From: Hyphomicrobiales bacterium
GTDB taxonomy: Bacteria; Pseudomonadota; Alphaproteobacteria; Rhizobiales; Rhizobiaceae
Direction: 5' to 3'
Assembly: GCA_900470965.1 (NCBI GenBank)
Contig: UCCS01000064.1
Coordinates: forward strand, 1-64,000
DNA length: 64,000 nucleotides
Below, piece by piece: positions 52,265 to 59,657 of the stretch. Below the pieces are notes generated by a model that saw only the letters and a list, made by a program, of their open reading frames with translations, was not told the DNA's origin and searched no databases. Every line of letters begins with the position of its first letter. The stretch's first letter is position 1. Both the position numbers and the translations under genes were made by a program.

Positions 52265-53341
52265 TCAGGCCGCCTGCCGCTGCTCTGCCGTGGCATTCCG
52301 TATCAGCCGGTGCATATATTCGAGCTTTGTCACGACAGGCGGTGACAGCACGAAGGGATAGGAATCCGGCTGTCCCATGCTGCGCTGGATCGCGTTGATC
52401 GCAAGGCTGAGTGGCACCCAGGCGCCGACGAGCTGTTCGACGCTCTGTGCCCGATAGGGATTGAAATCCACTTCACCGGCGATTTCTTCATGCCCGCGCG
52501 GATCGATCGCGATGCCGAAGCCACGCGCCGTTTCCAGTGTATCGACAATGTGCAGGTAGTGCGCGAAGCATTCTGCGAAATCTTCCCAAGGGTGAACGGA
52601 AGCATAGGCGCTGATGAAGTTCTCTTGCCAGCCTGCAACTGGCCCATTGGCATAGCGATCCTGTAATGCGGCGCCATAGTCCTGCCGCTCATCGCCGAAG
52701 ACTGCGCGGAACTCGTCGAATCCATTGCGATCGCGGACCAGCTTGTTCCAGACGAAGTGCCCGGTCTCGTGGCGGAAATGGCCGAGCAGCGTGCGATAGG
52801 GTTCATCCATCGCCATGCGCGCCTGCTCGCGGGTCACATCGTCTGCTTCCGCTGCGCGGATCGCGATCAGCCCGTCCTCATGGCCGGTGATGGCCGGTAC
52901 GACATTGCCGTCATTCTGCACGGTGTCTTCGAGAAAATCGAAAACGAGGCCGCCTTGCGGGTCTTCCCGCCGGTTGGGATGCGGCAAGTTCCAGCGTAGT
53001 AGCGAATAGAAGAGGTGGCGCTGCGCCTGGCTGATGCGGCGCCAGCGGTCGATCCCATCTTGCGTGTCGGTATTCGGCACCAGCCGGTTATGCCGGCAGG
53101 CGATGCAAAAATCATTGTTGTCATCGACCAGCCAGTTGCAGATGTCGAGGCCCGCATTGGCACAGAACTGCACAAGCCGGTTCGGATCGGAGACAACCTG
53201 CCAGTTCGTCTCGTCGCGCGATTCCAGCGCATGCATGGAAAGATCGCGCGCGAAGAAGCCGAGGCGATGGTTGCAGCGCACACACTGCCTGTTGTCGAAA
53301 TGGATGACCTGATCGCAATTGTCGCAGGCAAACAGCCTCAT
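52265..53341 (-). CDS. putative zinc-binding metallopeptidase (PF15887-type)
   Basis: A 358-aa protein. An N-terminal zinc-ribbon pair (CDNCDQVIHF and CVRCNHRLGFF) is followed by a second Cys-rich stretch (DFCIACRHNRL) and a catalytic HExxH (GHFRHETGHFVW) near residue 190. The third ligand is probably in EDFAECFAHYLHI. No signal peptide is present, so it is likely cytoplasmic. Function is unproven; it resembles a family annotated only as putative zinc metallopeptidase. Confidence 0.85.
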   Translation of the reverse strand: MRLFACDNCDQVIHFDNRQCVRCNHRLGFFARDLSMHALESRDETNWQVVSDPNRLVQFCANAGLDICNWLVDDNNDFCIACRHNRLVPNTDTQDGIDRWRRISQAQRHLFYSLLRWNLPHPNRREDPQGGLVFDFLEDTVQNDGNVVPAITGHEDGLIAIRAAEADDVTREQARMAMDEPYRTLLGHFRHETGHFVWNKLVRDRNGFDEFRAVFGDERQDYGAALQDRYANGPVAGWQENFISAYASVHPWEDFAECFAHYLHIVDTLETARGFGIAIDPRGHEEIAGEVDFNPYRAQSVEQLVGAWVPLSLAINAIQRSMGQPDSYPFVLSPPVVTKLEYMHRLIRNATAEQRQAA

Positions 53342-53427
53342 GGCAGCCCCCTACAGGCAGGATATGATGGAAAATGCCCGCCGCACACGGATGCGACAGG
53401 CATTGCACCTATGAATAAGATAGGGCG

Positions 53428-53619
53428 TCAGAGCCGGTCGACAGCGCCTTTCAGCTTGTCCTTGACCTTGCCGCTCGCGACCTGGGCCTTGCCCTTGGCT
53501 TCCTGCATGGCGCCTTTGGCCTGCATTTCGGGGTTGCCGGTGGCCTTGCCGGCCGTCTTCTTCGCCTTGCCGGCCATCTCGTTGACCTTGCCGGAAATCT
53601 TGTCGCCAGTGCTACCCAT
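53428..53619 (-). CDS. CsbD family stress protein
   Basis: A 63-aa hydrophilic Lys/Ala/Gly-rich protein with the repeated CsbD-like pattern GKVNEMAGKAKKTAGKATGN and AKGAMQEAKGKAQVASGKVK. It is intrinsically disordered-looking and cytoplasmic. CsbD proteins belong to general stress regulons in Bacillus and rhizobia, but their molecular job is unknown. A perfect EcfG-type promoter sits about 53 bp upstream. Confidence 0.9.
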   Translation of the reverse strand: MGSTGDKISGKVNEMAGKAKKTAGKATGNPEMQAKGAMQEAKGKAQVASGKVKDKLKGAVDRL

Positions 53620-53671
53620 TTGTATGTCTCCTCTCGGATCACGGACGGAGTATCCGTGTTTGCCGACAGGA

Positions 53672-53696
53672 AACGCCAGTGAACGAGTTTCGTTCC
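53672..53696 (-). promoter_or_regulatory. EcfG-type general stress promoter upstream of csbD
   Basis: Read leftward: GGAAC (complement of 53692-53696), exactly 16 bp, then CGTT (complement of 53672-53675). This is a perfect match to the EcfG/RpoE2 consensus. The predicted start near 53664 gives a leader of about 45 nt before the csbD ATG. Confidence 0.7.
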
Positions 53697-53708
53697 GGAA
53701 TGATGCAG

Positions 53709-54314
53709 TCAGGCGTGGCCAGCTTCTGCCGAAAGCATGGCAGGCGTGATACCCATGCTGGCAAGCGCCCGCTCATACTTGTCATCGAGGCAGCGATCGA
53801 AGATCAACTCCTCATTGGCCGCGCAATTGAGCCAGCCATTGGAGGCCACCTCGTTTTCGAGCTGGCCCGCACCCCAGGAGGAATAGCCGAGCAGCATGGT
53901 GGCCCGCTTGGGACCGCCGCCCTTGGAGATGGCGCGCACGATATCGAGCGTTGCCGTCAGGCAGATATCGTCGCTGACGGGGATGGAGGAATCGCTGACA
54001 TAATCGTCGGAATGCAACACGAAACCACGACCGCTCTCGACCGGCCCACCAGTCTGGATCGGAAACTCCCGCGCATCTTTCGGCAGCACGATGGAATCTT
54101 CCTGCTTGATCATGTCGAGATGCAGCAGGACATCGGTGAAGGTCAGGCTCTGCGGGCGATTGATGACAAAGCCCATGGCGCCTGCATCCGAATGGGCGCA
54201 GATATAAATCACTGTGCGTGCGAAGTTGCGATCCTCCATGCCGGGCATGGCGATCAGGAACTGACCGTCGAAAAATCCGCGTTCCCGTCTGTTCTTCAGC
54301 GTTGCTAGGGACAT
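53709..54314 (-). CDS. YqgE/AlgH family protein
   Basis: A 201-aa protein of the UPF0301 family. It shows GQFLIAMPGMEDRNFARTVIYICAHSD and GAMGFVINRP near the N-terminus and GYSSWGAGQLENEVASNGW in the C-terminal half. In Pseudomonas AlgH has been linked to alginate regulation; a general role is unknown. AGGAGGAACC precedes the ATG at 54314. It is divergent from the DsbD-N gene. Confidence 0.92.
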   Translation of the reverse strand: MSLATLKNRRERGFFDGQFLIAMPGMEDRNFARTVIYICAHSDAGAMGFVINRPQSLTFTDVLLHLDMIKQEDSIVLPKDAREFPIQTGGPVESGRGFVLHSDDYVSDSSIPVSDDICLTATLDIVRAISKGGGPKRATMLLGYSSWGAGQLENEVASNGWLNCAANEELIFDRCLDDKYERALASMGITPAMLSAEAGHA

Positions 54315-54455
54315 GGTTCCTCCTGCCGCCAGACCGCACAAAGGCTCCGACAAGAGAAACATGGGGCAATGTCACAAATCAATCAACTGAAAATGAAGAT
54401 TTATATGGGCGGGACTTCTGGCGGCAATTGGCAAGTTTCGGTAAACCCTTGTTCC

Positions 54456-55295
54456 ATGAGAGTTATTTCATTGCTCGCGCGCGCGCCATTAATTGCAGTC
54501 ATTTCGGCTGCGTCCATGCTTGGATTGCTGCGTCAGGCGCATGCGGAAATGAGCGACTGGGCGGAGAACGAGGGTGGCCGCATGCGTCTCGTGGCGCTGC
54601 CGCCGGACGCTGATGGCCATATAAAGGCAGGCCTGCAGATTGAGCCGAAGCCTGGCTGGATCACCTATTGGCGTGAACCGGGCAATAATGGCATCCCGCC
54701 GCAGATCACCATCGCACCGCAAAGCGGTGTAACGCTGGACGCCATTTCCTATCCCGTTCCGAAACATATCTCCAGCGGCAAGGTCGAGGATATCGGCTAT
54801 GAGACGCCGGTGACCCTGCCATTATCGCTAACGGCTTCGAAAGTGGGACCGGTCGTTCTCGACGCCACCGCTTTCATCGGCATCTGCAAGGATATCTGCA
54901 TTCCGTTCCAGGCGCAGCTTTCACTGAAACTTGGTACTGTCGCCCAGTCGCGCCCGCAGGAGGAAATGATCCTTCAGAGCGCCGCTGGCCGCCTTCCCGA
55001 AGCGCCGTCTGCCGATTTCGAGGTCGTGGCACACGGGATGTCACCCGACCTGAAGCAACTCTCGCTGAAGGTTACTCTGCCGGAAGCAGGGAATGGAACG
55101 CCCGAAATCATCGTCACCGGCCCGAGCGGTTACGCCTTTACCAAGCAGATGAATGTGGGGCGCAGCGGCAGGGCCTATTCCGCCGATATCGCCATCGGAA
55201 AACTACCGAAGAACTACGATATCAAGGGCAAGCAGTGGGGGGTGCTCATCGTTGACGGCGTCCGCGCCATGGAAACCACGCTTGCCTTTGATTGA
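54456..55295 (+). CDS. periplasmic DsbD-N-terminal-domain protein
   Basis: A 279-aa secreted protein with an immunoglobulin-like DsbD N-terminal domain (PF11412 type). The Cys pair lies in FIGICKDICIPF (C-x3-C). PGWITYWREPGNNGIPP is a conserved N-terminal stretch. The membrane and thioredoxin domains of full DsbD are absent, so it must get electrons from another protein such as a CcdA-like carrier. I chose the ATG at 54456 because it places a signal peptide at the N-terminus; no Shine-Dalgarno is visible, and 54369 is an alternative start. Confidence 0.8.
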   Translation: MRVISLLARAPLIAVISAASMLGLLRQAHAEMSDWAENEGGRMRLVALPPDADGHIKAGLQIEPKPGWITYWREPGNNGIPPQITIAPQSGVTLDAISYPVPKHISSGKVEDIGYETPVTLPLSLTASKVGPVVLDATAFIGICKDICIPFQAQLSLKLGTVAQSRPQEEMILQSAAGRLPEAPSADFEVVAHGMSPDLKQLSLKVTLPEAGNGTPEIIVTGPSGYAFTKQMNVGRSGRAYSADIAIGKLPKNYDIKGKQWGVLIVDGVRAMETTLAFD

Positions 55296-55365
55296 CCGCA
55301 TCTTATAGTCCCTCTCAATCCCTATGCGGTCTTGCCGCAACCAGCCAGAACCGAGGAGAAAATCC

Positions 55366-55851
55366 ATGACCATCGCGATCGGCGACAAGCTTCCTGCCGC
55401 CACCTTCAAGGAAAAGACTACAGACGGCCCGGTCGAAACCACCACCGAGCAGCTCTTTGCCGGCAAGCGCGTCGTGCTCTTCGCCGTACCCGGCGCTTTC
55501 ACGCCCACCTGTTCGCTGAACCATCTGCCGGGCTATCTGGAAAACCGCGATGCCATCCTCGCCAAGGGCGTTGACGACATCGCCGTTCTCGCCGTCAACG
55601 ACTGGCATGTCATGGGCGCTTGGGCGCAGTCTTCGGGCGGCCTCGGCAAGATTCATTTCCTCGCCGACTGGGATGCCGGGTTCACCAAGGCAGTCGGTCT
55701 CGATGTCGATCTCTCCGGCGGTGGCCTTGGTGTCCGCTCCAAGCGCTATTCCATGCTGGTCGAAGATGGCGTGGTGAAATCGCTCAACGTCGAGGAATCG
55801 CCCGGCCAGGCAACGGTTTCCGGTGCTGCCGCGATACTCGAACAGCTCTAA
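55366..55851 (+). CDS. peroxiredoxin (Prx5 type)
   Basis: A 161-aa thiol peroxidase. The peroxidatic Cys is in VPGAFTPTCSLNHLPGY (P-x3-T-x2-C), with a supporting Arg in GGLGVRSKRYSMLVEDG. No clear resolving Cys follows, so it is probably a 1-Cys Prx5-type enzyme relying on glutathione or glutaredoxin. GAGGAGAAAATCC precedes the ATG at 55366. It follows the DsbD-N gene by 70 bp, a plausible redox pairing. Confidence 0.93.
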   Translation: MTIAIGDKLPAATFKEKTTDGPVETTTEQLFAGKRVVLFAVPGAFTPTCSLNHLPGYLENRDAILAKGVDDIAVLAVNDWHVMGAWAQSSGGLGKIHFLADWDAGFTKAVGLDVDLSGGGLGVRSKRYSMLVEDGVVKSLNVEESPGQATVSGAAAILEQL

Positions 55852-55980
55852 GCCGGAAAATCTCCCGTTGTTACGCAAGGGCGCCTTTTTTTATTTTTGA
55901 TCGCTGAAGTAAGCGTCAATGTCGCGCTGGGCATCCGCCGTATTGCATCAAGAGCGGCCTCGCCTCATTCTTGCCATAAA

Positions 55981-56008
55981 TGTTACAACATAACAGTAAT
56001 GTTATTAC
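55981..56008. promoter_or_regulatory. Zur-like operator (two adjacent inverted repeats)
   Basis: TGTTA-N5-TAACA at 55981-55995 is followed directly by GTAAT-GTT-ATTAC at 55996-56008. The AT-rich ATGTTA/TAACAT content matches Zur boxes of alphaproteobacterial zinc uptake operons. The sites lie immediately upstream of the small membrane ORF and the ABC transporter genes. Confidence 0.7.
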
Positions 56009-56023
56009 ATATGAGGATTGAGA

Positions 56024-56152
56024 ATGCCGCCCGATCAGGAACGTTCCGCCGTCAGTCTCCTCGGGCAATCGGCACTTCTGCGCGCCTGCGGTGCGGTCGC
56101 CATCGTCGCACTTCTCTGGCTCGCGATCCATTGGGCGATCCTCCTGCCATGA
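56024..56152 (+). CDS. 42-aa single-helix membrane protein leading the zinc ABC operon
   Basis: The ATG at 56024 has GAGGA six bases upstream. The 42 residues begin MPPDQERSAVSLLGQSALL and continue into a hydrophobic helix (ACGAVAIVALLWLAIHWAI). The TGA overlaps the ATG of the ABC ATPase gene, which has no Shine-Dalgarno of its own and so depends on this ORF for coupled translation. It may be a genuine small subunit or regulator, or a leader peptide. I know of no named family. Confidence 0.65.
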   Translation: MPPDQERSAVSLLGQSALLRACGAVAIVALLWLAIHWAILLP

Positions 56153-56889
56153 GCGTGCCAGTCATTCGCCTCGACAATCTGACGGTCTCTTACGATCGTC
56201 ATCCCGCTGTCCACCATCTCTCCGGCACGTTCCAGCCCGGCAGCCTGACGGCAATCGCCGGGCCGAATGGGGCGGGGAAATCCACGTTGCTGAAGGCGAT
56301 CATGGGGGAGCTGCGTCCTGCTGAAGGGCGGGTGGAGCATCTGCTGCAACGCACTGATTTCGGCTATCTTCCGCAGGCGGCAGAGATCAACAGGCGTTTC
56401 CCGATCTCAGTGCTGGATACAGTGCTGCTCGGAAGCTGGCGCTCGGCCGGTGCCTTTGGCCGCATCGCAAAACAAGAAGCCGCATGTGCCCGCGACGCAC
56501 TCGCCACCGTCGGTCTGGAAGGGTTTGAAAAGCGCCATATCGGCTCGCTTTCGGCCGGCCAGTTCCAGCGCGTGCTCTTCGCCCGCCTGCTGCTGCAGAA
56601 TGCGCGTATCATCCTGCTTGACGAACCCTTTACCGCCATCGATGCCCGCACGACGAGGGATCTGCTCGACATTGTCGTCCGCTGGCACGGCGACGGGCGG
56701 ACGGTGATTGCGGTGCTTCATGATTTCGAGCAGGTGAGGGCACATTTCCCGGAAACCCTGCTGCTCGCCCGCCGGCTGATCGGCTGGGGGCCGACGCAGG
56801 AGGTCATGTCATCTGCCAATCTTCTGCGGGCCCGCGCCATGGCCGAACGCTGGGATGAGGATGCCGAAGCCTGTGAGCCTGCGGCATGA
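56149..56889 (+). CDS. znuC: zinc-type ABC transporter ATPase (ZnuC/AztA family)
   Basis: A 246-aa ABC ATPase. It shows Walker A (AGPNGAGKSTLLKAI), a Q-loop (FGYLPQAAEI), signature LSAGQFQRVLFARLL (LSAGQ), Walker B (IILLDEPFTAID) and H-loop (VIAVLHDFEQV). All are intact. Its ATG overlaps the stop of the small ORF and its stop overlaps the permease ATG. The Zur-like site and TroA-type binding protein downstream indicate zinc uptake. The AztABC subtype is an alternative name. Confidence 0.92.
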   Translation: MSVPVIRLDNLTVSYDRHPAVHHLSGTFQPGSLTAIAGPNGAGKSTLLKAIMGELRPAEGRVEHLLQRTDFGYLPQAAEINRRFPISVLDTVLLGSWRSAGAFGRIAKQEAACARDALATVGLEGFEKRHIGSLSAGQFQRVLFARLLLQNARIILLDEPFTAIDARTTRDLLDIVVRWHGDGRTVIAVLHDFEQVRAHFPETLLLARRLIGWGPTQEVMSSANLLRARAMAERWDEDAEACEPAA

Positions 56890-57758
56890 CGGCCTACGAT
56901 ATCTTCTTCGCCCCTTTTGCCGATTATGGCTTCATGCGCCGCGCGCTCGTCGCCTGCCTATGCCTGGGTCTCGGCTCCGGCCCCATCGGTGTTTTCCTGA
57001 TGCTTCGCCGCATGAGCCTCATGGGAGACGCAATGAGCCACGCCGTGCTGCCTGGTGCTGCGGTCGGCTATCTCGTCGCCGGCTCGCTGTCGCTGACGGC
57101 AATGGGTATTGGTGGTCTCGTAGCAGGTCTCTCCGTTGCGCTGCTGTCAGGTGTCGTCAGCCGTATGACCGTGCTGCAGGAGGATGCGAGTTTCGCAAGC
57201 TTCTATCTGGCGTCACTGGCCCTGGGTGTCCTCATCGTCTCTTTGCGCGGTTCGAACATCGATCTGCTGCATGTGCTTTTCGGCACGATCCTTGCCATCG
57301 ACGCGCCGGCGCTGACGCAGATCGGCGCCATCACGTCGGTTACATTGCTCGCGCTCGCGATCGTCTACCGCCCGCTGGTCGCGGAATGTTTTGATCCGGG
57401 CTTCCTGCGCGCCGTCGGCGGGCGCGGGCCGGTCTATCATTTCCTCTTTCTGTTGCTTGTGGTGCTGAACCTTGTCGCGAGCTTCCAGGCGCTTGGCACG
57501 CTGATGGCCGTCGGCCTGATGATGCTGCCGGCGGCGATCGCCCAGCTCTGGTCCCGCAATCTGCCGGCCATGATGATGACAGCGGCGGCAAGTGCTGCGG
57601 CATCCGGCTATCTCGGCCTTATCGCCTCCTATCATCTCGAACTTGCCTCTGGCCCTACGATCATCATGACGGCGGCGCTGCTCTACGGCCTCTCCATCTT
57701 CTTCGCGCCGTCGGGCCTTGCCCGGCGCTTCTTCCCCCGCCCGCATCTGAAGGGCTGA
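56886..57758 (+). CDS. znuB: zinc-type ABC transporter permease (ZnuB/AztB family)
   Basis: A 290-aa membrane protein of the ABC-3 family with eight or nine hydrophobic segments. MSLMGDAMSHAVLPGAAVGYL is the family signature. The region near QALGTLMAVGLMMLPAAIAQL is conserved in metal transporters of the ZnuB/MntB type. It forms the dimeric channel through the inner membrane. ATGA overlaps znuC, and the binding-protein gene follows 15 bp later. Confidence 0.92.
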   Translation: MTAYDIFFAPFADYGFMRRALVACLCLGLGSGPIGVFLMLRRMSLMGDAMSHAVLPGAAVGYLVAGSLSLTAMGIGGLVAGLSVALLSGVVSRMTVLQEDASFASFYLASLALGVLIVSLRGSNIDLLHVLFGTILAIDAPALTQIGAITSVTLLALAIVYRPLVAECFDPGFLRAVGGRGPVYHFLFLLLVVLNLVASFQALGTLMAVGLMMLPAAIAQLWSRNLPAMMMTAAASAAASGYLGLIASYHLELASGPTIIMTAALLYGLSIFFAPSGLARRFFPRPHLKG

Positions 57759-57773
57759 TTACAGGAGACATCG

Positions 57774-58673
57774 ATGTTACCTAGCAGACTGCTTCTCTCC
57801 GCCGCCTTGCCCGTGCTGATCACGCTTTCAGCCGTGCCGGCTTCGGCCGAAACGCTGAAGGTCGTTGCGTCCTTCACCGTGCTTGCTGATGTCGTCCGAC
57901 AGGTCGGCGGCGATCACGTCAAGGTCGCGAGCCTCGTCGGTCCGAACGGCGATCCCCATGAATTCGAGCCGTCGCCGGCCGATGCCAAGGCGCTGAATGC
58001 TGCAAAAGTCACCTTCGTCAGCGGTGAGGGGCTGGAAGGCTGGATGGACCGTCTCATCACCGCCTCCGGCTACAAGGGAAATCCGGTCACAGTGTCCGAA
58101 GGCATCAACACCCGCACGATGGAAGACGATGGTAAAACCGTCACCGATCCGCATGTCTGGAACAGCCCTGTCAACGTGAAGGTCTGGGTCGCCAATATCG
58201 AGAAGGCGCTTTCCGCAGCCGATCCGGCTGATGCCGATGCCTTCAAGGCCAATGCCGAGAAATATACGAAGACGCTTGACGAGCTGGACGCCTATGCGCA
58301 TTCCAAGTTCGACAAGATTGCCAACGATCGCCGCAAGGTGCTGACCAGCCACGATGCCTTCGGTTATTTCGGCCGCGAATATAATGTCAGCTTCCTGGCG
58401 CCCCTCGGCCTCTCCACCGAAAGCGAAGCATCGGCCGCCGACGTTGCCAAGCTGATCGAGCAGATCAAGCAGGAGCACGTGAAAACCTATTTCTTCGAAA
58501 ACTCCAACGATCCGCGCCTCGTCAAGCAGGTTGCCACTGCGACAGGCGCCGAGCCGGGCGGTGAGCTTTACGTCGAATCTCTCTCGGACTCGAAAGGCCC
58601 GGCCCCGACCTACGAGAGGATGTTCCGCTACAATGTCGACCAGCTCTCCGCCGCCATGGCGAAATCGAGCTGA
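57774..58673 (+). CDS. znuA: zinc/manganese ABC transporter substrate-binding protein
   Basis: A 299-aa TroA-fold periplasmic protein. The signal peptide ends near ASAE. Metal ligands are likely the His of GDPHEFEPSPAD, DPHVWNSP and LTSHDAFGYF plus an acid near the C-terminus. The His-rich loop that marks typical ZnuA is missing, so it may be of the AztC type, or a Mn/Zn binder. The Zur-like site upstream of the operon favours zinc. It is the last gene of the operon. Confidence 0.9.
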   Translation: MLPSRLLLSAALPVLITLSAVPASAETLKVVASFTVLADVVRQVGGDHVKVASLVGPNGDPHEFEPSPADAKALNAAKVTFVSGEGLEGWMDRLITASGYKGNPVTVSEGINTRTMEDDGKTVTDPHVWNSPVNVKVWVANIEKALSAADPADADAFKANAEKYTKTLDELDAYAHSKFDKIANDRRKVLTSHDAFGYFGREYNVSFLAPLGLSTESEASAADVAKLIEQIKQEHVKTYFFENSNDPRLVKQVATATGAEPGGELYVESLSDSKGPAPTYERMFRYNVDQLSAAMAKSS

Positions 58674-58685
58674 GCTGACGGGATC

Positions 58686-58994
58686 TTAGAGAACGAAATC
58701 GAAGACCAGGAGGCCCGCCAGGCCTCCATCCGTCGACGAGACGATGCGCTCGCCGACGGTCACATGCTCGGGATGCACGAGATAGGTGTCACGAGCCTCG
58801 GGGCTTTCGAAGGTCACGGCAAAGCCGTCGACGAAACCGCCATGCAGCCCCTCGGGCGAAACATTCGGCCCGTATTTAATGTCAAGAATTCCCGGGATCA
58901 CCTGCTTCAGCGCCACGATGGCGTCGAACAGCGCCTGCTTGTCGTCAGGTGTCATGGCGCTCTTCAGCCGCATGAATACGCAGTGCAGGATCAT
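58686..58994 (-). CDS. Dabb (stress-responsive alpha/beta-barrel) domain protein
   Basis: A 102-aa ferredoxin-like dimeric barrel domain. It begins MILHCVFMRLK and continues with FVDGFAVTFESPEARDTYLVHPEH, the most conserved Dabb stretch. The reaction is unknown; homologues include stress proteins and polyketide cyclases. GGGAGGTACCTT precedes the ATG at 58994. It is convergent with znuA. Confidence 0.88.
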   Translation of the reverse strand: MILHCVFMRLKSAMTPDDKQALFDAIVALKQVIPGILDIKYGPNVSPEGLHGGFVDGFAVTFESPEARDTYLVHPEHVTVGERIVSSTDGGLAGLLVFDFVL

Positions 58995-59097
58995 AAGGTA
59001 CCTCCCGATTATGTTTTCGGGCAGAATAGCGACGAAAACGGCAAGGGCAACGATATTTCGCGCCTGCAGCCGCCAGACCTGTCGAAGGTCAACCAGC

Positions 59098-59523
59098 CTA
59101 CATCTGGTCCGCCACCGCCACCGGACGGTTATAGATCTTGCGGACGAGATCATGGGACAAGGCACGTGCAGCCGCCTTCTGCTCTTCCGTCATCGGCCGG
59201 CAGGTATCCTTGAGGTTGGAGCCGTCTATGACGGTTGCTGCCCCGGAATTGGCGATAACGATATGCCAGCTGCAAGCGGCGACCTTGTCGATGATCACGG
59301 CGCCCCGGCAACCGGTGGAAAGGCAGAAGGCTACAGTCACCTGCGCGCCATGATCGCCCTTGTGGGCAAGCGCATAGGCGGCGGTGAAATCCTCCTTCAA
59401 TTTTTCGCAGCGCGCCGGCGCTGCTGCCGCCAGGCAGCTCAGCGAGGGCGGGTGAATTTCGGCGGCGTATACCGGAGAGACGCAAAAGGCGCCCATCGAG
59501 AGGGCGAGCAGAAGCTTGAGCAT
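59098..59523 (-). CDS. secreted hypothetical protein
   Basis: A 141-aa protein. The signal peptide (MLKLLLALSMGAFCVSPVYAAE) leads to a mature domain with four Cys (SCLAAAAPARCEK, FCLSTGCRGAV) plus others in AACSWH and DTCRPM, likely disulfide-bonded in the periplasm. It ends with a Lys/Arg-containing helix (HDLVRKIYNRP). I do not recognise a family. AAGGAAAATCCG precedes the ATG at 59523. It lies after the large EAL gene on the same strand. Confidence 0.72.
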   Translation of the reverse strand: MLKLLLALSMGAFCVSPVYAAEIHPPSLSCLAAAAPARCEKLKEDFTAAYALAHKGDHGAQVTVAFCLSTGCRGAVIIDKVAACSWHIVIANSGAATVIDGSNLKDTCRPMTEEQKAAARALSHDLVRKIYNRPVAVADQM

Positions 59524-59657
59524 CGGATTTTCCTTGTTGCGCTGAGGCAGAGGCGCATATCGGCGGCCAATGGTCAATGGCCGCCGCAGGCAAGGAAAGC
59601 CGTATCGATCCAAGAGGTGCCAATCCCTCGGCAAATCCGATGAAACAGGCTCTGGGA

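Noticed and set aside
55852..55900. Possible terminator after the peroxiredoxin (GGCGCC then T-tract)
   Set aside because: The T-tract is good, but the stem is too short and imperfect to call with confidence.
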